NCBI RefSeq assembly: GCF_026151205.1
Contig: NC_087082.1
Location: 13,423,865 to 13,487,864 of the forward strand
Source: Bolinopsis microptera
Lineage: Eukaryota > Ctenophora > Tentaculata > Lobata > Bolinopsidae
Reading direction: 5' to 3'
DNA length: 64,000 nucleotides
The position numbers were made by a program, and so were the translations under genes. Shown here piece after piece: positions 58,131 to 64,000 of this stretch (positions are counted from its first letter, which is position 1; every line of letters begins with the position of its first letter). The notes beneath the pieces were generated by a model. It was not told where the DNA came from. It saw only the letters and a program-made list of their open reading frames with translations, and ran no database searches.

Positions 58131-58529
58131 TCATAGCTCATAGCGGAGAGAGAGGGTTAAAAAGTAGAAGTGCAGTAAAAATAGCATAATTAGGTGATAT
58201 ATTTGGAGCGCAGTTCTTTAAACTGGCTTACTTATACTACTTAAAGGGTGTTTATAAATTTTATTTAGTGTTCTAACTAACTGAATTATAATGAATTTTT
58301 ATAAAGGTAATTAGTTCAAACATATACACATAATATAATTATTAACTCTATATAAAAATTCAATAAATTTGAAAAAAAAATTCAAGATCACACTAAATAA
58401 AATTTATAAACACCTCTTTAAGTAGTATAAGTAAGGCCAGTTTAAAGAACTGGCTCCAAATTTATACTAATTCTGCTATTTTTACTGCACTACTACTTTT
58501 TAACCCTCTCTCTCCTCTAAGAGCTATGA

Positions 58530-59076
58530 CTAGACTGTTGTTCTCAATAGGTCAAATCTTACCTCTCTTCCTAATAAATGTCATTGCCCTCACTATAACG
58601 CGTTGGCCTGATTTCCTAGAAAGTTTATCCGCTAATTCTTGAAGAACTTATTAGCTTCCCTTCCCATACCCCCCCGTGGTTGATATAATAGGACTATCGG
58701 TGTAAACGTCCCATGTTCCACTTTTACAATCCTTTATTGTTATAAATCTTTTTCTGTCTCTCGTGAGTATTGTACATAGTGGTTGGAGAGTCCAAAAGCC
58801 TTATTGGAAGAGCTTGAGCATGAAATACTCTTACATCTAAAAATGCCCTTTCCAATGAGTTCCATACACTCTAGCACTAACATCTAATCTAGCTCCATCT
58901 GCTTTGTTGGCCCCTGCAGGAAGTTCACTCCCGTTGACAGGGTATGAGGAGAGGTTCAGTTGGTAACATCTTTACAGCCAGCAGTTTCTAATAGGCTCTG
59001 CTATCACACCCTCAATGAGTTGTGGCGAAGAGATACATATCCACCCCTTTTGGCGCTCACAAGTCCTCGTGATCAT
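58530..59076 (-). pseudogene. nuclease-like domain, unit 4 left arm
   Basis: Same domain, close to the unit 1 sequence with a few single-base differences. Confidence 0.55.
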
Positions 59077-61878
59077 GTGATCGCCACATGAGGTTTTGTA
59101 AATGCGCAGGGCACCTTCAAGCTTAAAATATTTACCTTACTAAGGGCAGTCAACAACGCGCGGCTTTATTTTTATGATATGATATGGTTTTGATTGTTAT
59201 TAATAAATACCAGAATTTAAATTTTTTTTCCTAAAATTTGTTTTCCTCTATTTTACTAAACGCGCTGCACTGTTAATGTTTTTTCAAATTTTTGGCATAT
59301 ACGTGATTTATTTTTTGATTTTGATAAATTTTATTACAAAAAGTTTGCTCTAACCAGAGCCCTCTCGCTTGCAGTAGCGCGCGGCCATGAAACAAGTAAT
59401 AAAGCGCGACACGCAGTACGCGTAGTCACATGCTATGTGTTTGTCATATGTTGTATGGCCCGTCCGCGCACGAGTGCGCGGCTCCCCCTGTATCGTCACC
59501 ATTTTCACATAGCCATGTGTATACGTGTACTGCGTGACGCCGCTTGTTTCACAAGCGCGTCACGCAGCTACTGCAGCTACGGCGGTCGCGCGCTACTGCA
59601 AGCGAGAGGGCTCTGGTTAGAGCAAGTCACCCATAGTGAAACGACCGTGGGGGTCGCAACGCGTGATACAAGTGCTTTCGCGCCGCTGCTGGCGCGCTTG
59701 TTTCATAAGTCAGGGGCACGCGCTATACTGCAAGCGCAAGGGCTTTGGATAGAGCAAACTTTGGGTCACAACGTGGTACAAAAATATTCTTAGTGAGTCG
59801 CGCTTTTTATTTTTCAAACTTTTTGCATACGTTGGCGTGATCCATTTTGAAAAATGTTATGATTTATTAAACAAAAAATGTACAAAGATTTATGCCAAGT
59901 TGTGAAGTATTATTATATTGACGGGACATTGTTTGACGGATGTTACTCGTCTAAGTTTCTTCGAAGTAGCGCGCGCCGCTTTCTTCTCGAAACGTTGGCA
60001 AGAGCTACGAAGTAGCGCGCGCCGGGCCCGATCATTAACAATGGTCAAGACATTGTTAATTACTTTGTATGTATTTGATACGTGAAATTAACCATATTGG
60101 TCTGTTTATATACACTTGCAACGTGCGCTAGTATAAAGATTATTTTGATGTTTGACCTAAGACTTGCTTCCCGGTGAATTTTACCTGTCCACATTTTAAT
60201 TTGATACCGAATTTAACTTATGGTACCGATTTACCCAAATCAAAGACTAAACTTCTGCTTATTTGTTATAAACTGCCTCCACATTCTCCAACTCCTGCTG
60301 CCAGAGGAGACTCCCAAATTATATACCATGAATATATTAAACATAGATATCGACAACAGACTCCGAGAGTGCTTGAAGTTCGGTTACCACCGCCCCTGGT
60401 GCAACCCCGCCGGGTTAACGACGGAGAGACAGGGACTTCCAGGGGAGGTCAGGGCCTGGCTAGCGTGCAACTCGTAGGAGTATGTAATGTTCATGCAACG
60501 TCATTGTAGACCTGCTCCTCTATTGTTGATTTGAGTGTCCGAATCCAAACCAAATCCTAGGGTACACGAGACGTGGAAGCCTGTGAGCGTGCTAGAGTCT
60601 GTTAAGTGTTGGAGTCCTAGGAGCTACACGAGACATGGTAGCCTGTGAGCGTGTTAAATCCTGGGGTTACACGAGACGTCGTAGCCTGTGAGCATGGTTA
60701 AATCCTAGGGTTACACGAGACATGGTAGCCTGTGAGCGTGTAGACCGCTCTTCTATCGTTGTTTTGAGTGTCCGATCCAAAACCAAAACCTAGGGCCAGG
60801 TTTACACGAGGGCGTGGTAGCCTGTGAACGTGTAAAATCCTGGGGTTACACAAGACATGGTAGCCTGTGAGCGTGTAGACCGCTCCTCTATCGTTATTTT
60901 GAGGTGTCGCGATCCTATTCCTAAACCAAATCCTAGGGTACACGACGACGTGGGAAGCCTGTGAGCGGTGTTAGAGTCTGTTAGTGTTCTAAGAGTCCTA
61001 GGGTTACACAAGACGTGGTAGCCGTGAGCACGTTTAAATCCTAGGGTTACACGAGACTTGGTAGCCTTGGTGAGCGTGTAGAGCGCTCCTCTATCGTTGG
61101 AGCCATTCATCCCAGGTTTGGTGAGGTGTTTCGTGGGGCATGTTATACACTTATTTATGGAAGAACTACCACTTGAGATTAAGAATTGTACAACATGGAA
61201 TCTTTTAAAGTGTATCTGAAAAACATGCTAATAATATCGTATATTAATATTTTTTCAATCTAGTTTTCCCTAATTGGTTCTACTGGAAAATGCATATACA
61301 TTATCGTTTATTTAGGTGTAATCAAGTCTAATCACCCTTATCTGGTTTAGAATATAATGTGGGTGTTGCATTTCAGTTTTTATTGAATCCTAAACTGTTT
61401 CTCGGTAGGCACACTTGTGCATTTTTTAAGTTTTTGTGCCACTAATAAAAAAGTTTTTAGTATTATATTATTAATTTACTTATCACTGATTTAAAGTTTT
61501 GTGTACGCAAAATATATCCCAAATAGATTTGAAGGGTACCATCAAATATACAGGAAGGTCCTTCCTCATTTAACTTTGAATCACTGTTATTTTATAATTT
61601 GGCTGATTGAACTGGACAACATTGAAATAAGAATCCCTCCAGGTGAAGGTAAAATGAAAAATGTTCCTACAGATAAACTGCACGTGATTACCCTACCTTT
61701 TACCCTGGCCTGTCCGACCAGCCATGGCAATAAGATGTGTAGCATTATAAAAATCATACCATGATATAATAAAATCTAGATTAGGACCCTGGACCTAACC
61801 ATATCGTCCACCTATCCTAAGTAACTATCTCATCTAATCAGGCAATCACGTAACTAGTCCGATTCATCTTAGGAAACT

Positions 61879-62015
61879 ATGAATCCCACAGTGACAGATG
61901 CAGAGTTTTTTTAAAGTGCTTGACAAGATTTCAGACTATGAACAGCTGCTCATTGAATTGTGTGCTGTCATTCAAGATGGACATATCCTACTATCGAGAG
62001 CACAATATGATTCAG
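61879..62015 (+). pseudogene. Vma22-like exon, unit 4 left arm
   Basis: Same exon with intact ATG and donor. One altered T-run (CAGAGTTTTTTTAAAG) shifts the frame near the start. Confidence 0.35.
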
Positions 62016-62167
62016 GTATGTTTATTAAATATTCCTCAATTTCCTTTAGACGGGCCCCATACGTTAATGTGGCTCTTGCTATGTGTTGGTTCAGCCGAAT
62101 TAATTATTATGTAATCAAGTTTATTTTTCTCTTTTAGTTAGTTGTCATCCGGCCAAACATTAAGCAA

Positions 62168-62678
62168 CTTATTTGGTTTGAGAACCAGTTTGGGTTTTTA
62201 GGAAGAGTCACTCAACTAACCACGCCCTTAATTACTCAGTTGACTATGTAAACTCCATATAAAGGGAAAAGCAACATGTATTAGGTATCTTTATTGACTT
62301 ATCAAAGGCATTTGACACTATCAGTCACGATAAACTTCTCATAAAACTTGACAAGATATGGTATAAGAGGTAACGCAAACGAGCTTATGGAAGTTACCTA
62401 TCTAACATACAGCAGTACGTTTCATTTTAGGTGAGGAATCTGATAAACTCCCTGTTTATTTTGGTGGAGTACCCACAAAGGTAGTGGTTTTAGACCGCTA
62501 CTGTTTATAATTTAACAAATCCGATATCTATAACTCATCAGACCTAGGAAATTTATTACTTTTTCGCTGATGACACCAATATTTTTTGTAGTCCGACAAA
62601 TCTGTCCAGAAATCGTCTACCCAAAAAGCTAATACTATATGAAATCTTTTTAAAATTTATGAAATGCAATCTTCTCAC
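62168..62678 (+). pseudogene. reverse transcriptase fragment, unit 4 loop
   Basis: Same piece; the first half is close to unit 1 and the second half has several indels. Confidence 0.75.
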
Positions 62679-62721
62679 TTGGTGCCGTCATAAAGGAAAT
62701 TGAGGAATATTTAATAAACAT

Positions 62722-62866
62722 ACCTGAATCATATTGTGCTCTCGATAGTAGGATATGGTCCATCTTGAAGGACATCACACAATTCAATGAGGCAGCTGTT
62801 CATAGTCTGAAATCTTGTCAAGCACTTTTAAAAACATCTGCATCTGTCACTGTGGGATTCATAGTT
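62722..62866 (-). pseudogene. Vma22-like exon, unit 4 right arm
   Basis: Same exon in inverted orientation with a few indels. Confidence 0.35.
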
Positions 62867-64000
62867 TCCTATGATGAAATCAGGACTAGTTACGTGAATG
62901 CTGATTAGATGAGATAGTTACTTAGAGGATAGGTGGCCGAAAGGTTTGTCCAGGGTCCAAATCCTAGATTTAATATCATAATCATGGTATGATTTTTATA
63001 CATGCTACACATCTTATATGCCATGGGCTGGTCGACAGGCCAGGGTAAAAGGTTAGGGGTATCACTGTGCAGTTTATCTGTGGAACATTTTCATTTTACC
63101 TTCACCTGGTAGGGATTCTTATGCATGTTGTTCCAGTCAACTCAGCCAAATTATAAAAATAACCGTGATTCAAAGTTAAATGAGGAAGGACCTTACCCGT
63201 TATTTTGATGGTACCCTTCAAAATATTTGGGATATTTATTAGCGTACACAATACTTTTAATCAGTGATAAGTAATAATAATAATAATAACTTAAACTTTT
63301 ATATTAGTGGCACAACAACTTAAAATGGCAAAGTGTGCCACGAAAACAGTTTAGGATACAATAAAACCTGAAAAAGCAACCCAAATTATATTCTAAACCA
63401 GATAAGGGTGATTAGACTTGATACACTAAATAAACGATATGTATAATGCATTTTCCAGTAGAACCAATTAGGGAAAACTAGGATTGAAAAATTTAATATA
63501 CGATATTATTAGCATGTTTTTCAGATACACTTTAAAAGATTCCAATGTTGTACAATTCTTAATCTCAAGTGGGTAGTTCTTCCATTAATTAAGTGTATAA
63601 CATGCCCCCACGAAACACCCTCACCAAACCTGGATGAATGGCTCAACGATAGAGGAGCGCTCTACACGCTCACAGGCTACCAAGTCTCGGTAACCCTAGG
63701 ATTTAACGTGCTCACATGCTACCACGTCTTGTGTAACCCAAGGACTCTTAGAACACTTAACAGACTCTAACACTCTCACAGGCTTCCACGTCTCGTGTAC
63801 CCTAGGATTTGGTTTAGGAATTAGGATCGGACACTCAAAATAACGATAGAGGAGGCGGTCTACACGCTCACAAGGCTTACCATGTCTTGTGTAACCCAGG
63901 ATTTTACACGTTCACAGGCTACCACGCCTCGTGTAACTGGCCCCTAGGTTTTGGTTTTTGGATCGGACACTCAAAACAACGATAGAAGAGCGGTCTACAC

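Larger units (their letters stand above)
50237..58309. repeat. 8-kb unit 3
   Basis: Left arm 50237 to about 53977, loop 53978-54610, right arm 54611-58309. From about 53750 onward nearly every line has indels relative to unit 1, so reading frames there cannot be trusted. Confidence 0.88.
34106..64000. repeat. head-to-tail array of ~8.06-kb palindromic units
   Basis: The same short sequence ATTATTCAAACAATATACAC marks unit starts at 34106, 42191 and 50237 (worn at 58310), giving periods of 8085, 8046 and 8073 bp. All four units have the same order and orientation. Within each unit two arms of about 3.7 kb are inverted copies of each other around a 0.61-0.63-kb loop. Copies differ mainly by single-base insertions and deletions, worst in unit 2 and the second half of unit 3. 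The array runs off the window. Confidence 0.9.
58310..64000. repeat. 8-kb unit 4, cut by the window end
   Basis: Left arm 58310 to about 62059, loop 62060-62678, right arm from 62679 to the window end inside the minisatellite. The next 2.3 kb would be needed to see whether a fifth unit follows. Confidence 0.88.

Noticed and set aside
34106-64000. Palindromes as a missed-adapter long-read artefact
   Set aside because: In that artefact every second copy would be a full inverse, loop included. Here the RT loop and the junction spacer keep one orientation in all four units. A looping assembly error over copy number is still possible.

Overview
The window is nuclear DNA from an invertebrate animal. 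Signs of this are spliced exons with GT/GC-AG borders, a family of intronless BTB-domain genes, animal-type CR1-like retrotransposons with poly-TAA tails, and inverted-repeat DNA elements. Base composition is AT-rich. The sequence has long homopolymers and many single-base insertions between otherwise near-identical copies, so parts look like unpolished long-read assembly. The family mix (PHD-containing retrotransposon ORF1, a retroelement C-terminal nuclease domain often seen in cnidarian gene models) would suit a cnidarian or similar early-branching invertebrate, but I cannot fix the species.

Layout. 1-15.6 kb: a degraded copy of an inverted-repeat DNA element (771-4160), a gene-poor stretch, a fold-back element with G-run arms and an extreme A/T core (7391-9198), a tRNA-like repeat, a frameshifted Arg/Ser-repeat gene fragment (11.7-12.2 kb, minus), and the first five exons of propionyl-CoA carboxylase beta (13993-15549, minus). 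15.66-27.6 kb: a tandem array of five minus-strand BTB paralogues. Two are intact (22673-24286, 24859-26466), one is split by a 484-bp element with a clear 7-bp target duplication, and two have lost the BTB half. A 2978-bp terminal-inverted-repeat element with a TA target duplication sits in one spacer. 27.7-33.2 kb: a CR1-like retrotransposon in minus orientation, about 5 kb, whose two ORFs are each broken by a single in-frame stop. It lies beside older retroelement fragments.

34.1-64.0 kb: the most striking region. A unit of about 8.06 kb is repeated head to tail, three full copies and one cut by the window edge. Each unit is itself a giant inverted repeat: two arms of about 3.7 kb around a 0.61-kb loop holding a reverse-transcriptase fragment, with a very short spacer between neighbouring units. 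Each arm carries a retroelement nuclease-like C-terminus, a nested GC-rich hairpin cluster, a minisatellite, a retrotransposon 3' end, a tRNA-like remnant and a possible first exon of a V-ATPase assembly factor (Vma22/CCDC115-like).

Only the PCCB exons and the two intact BTB genes look like functional host coding sequence; most of the rest is mobile or repeated DNA.
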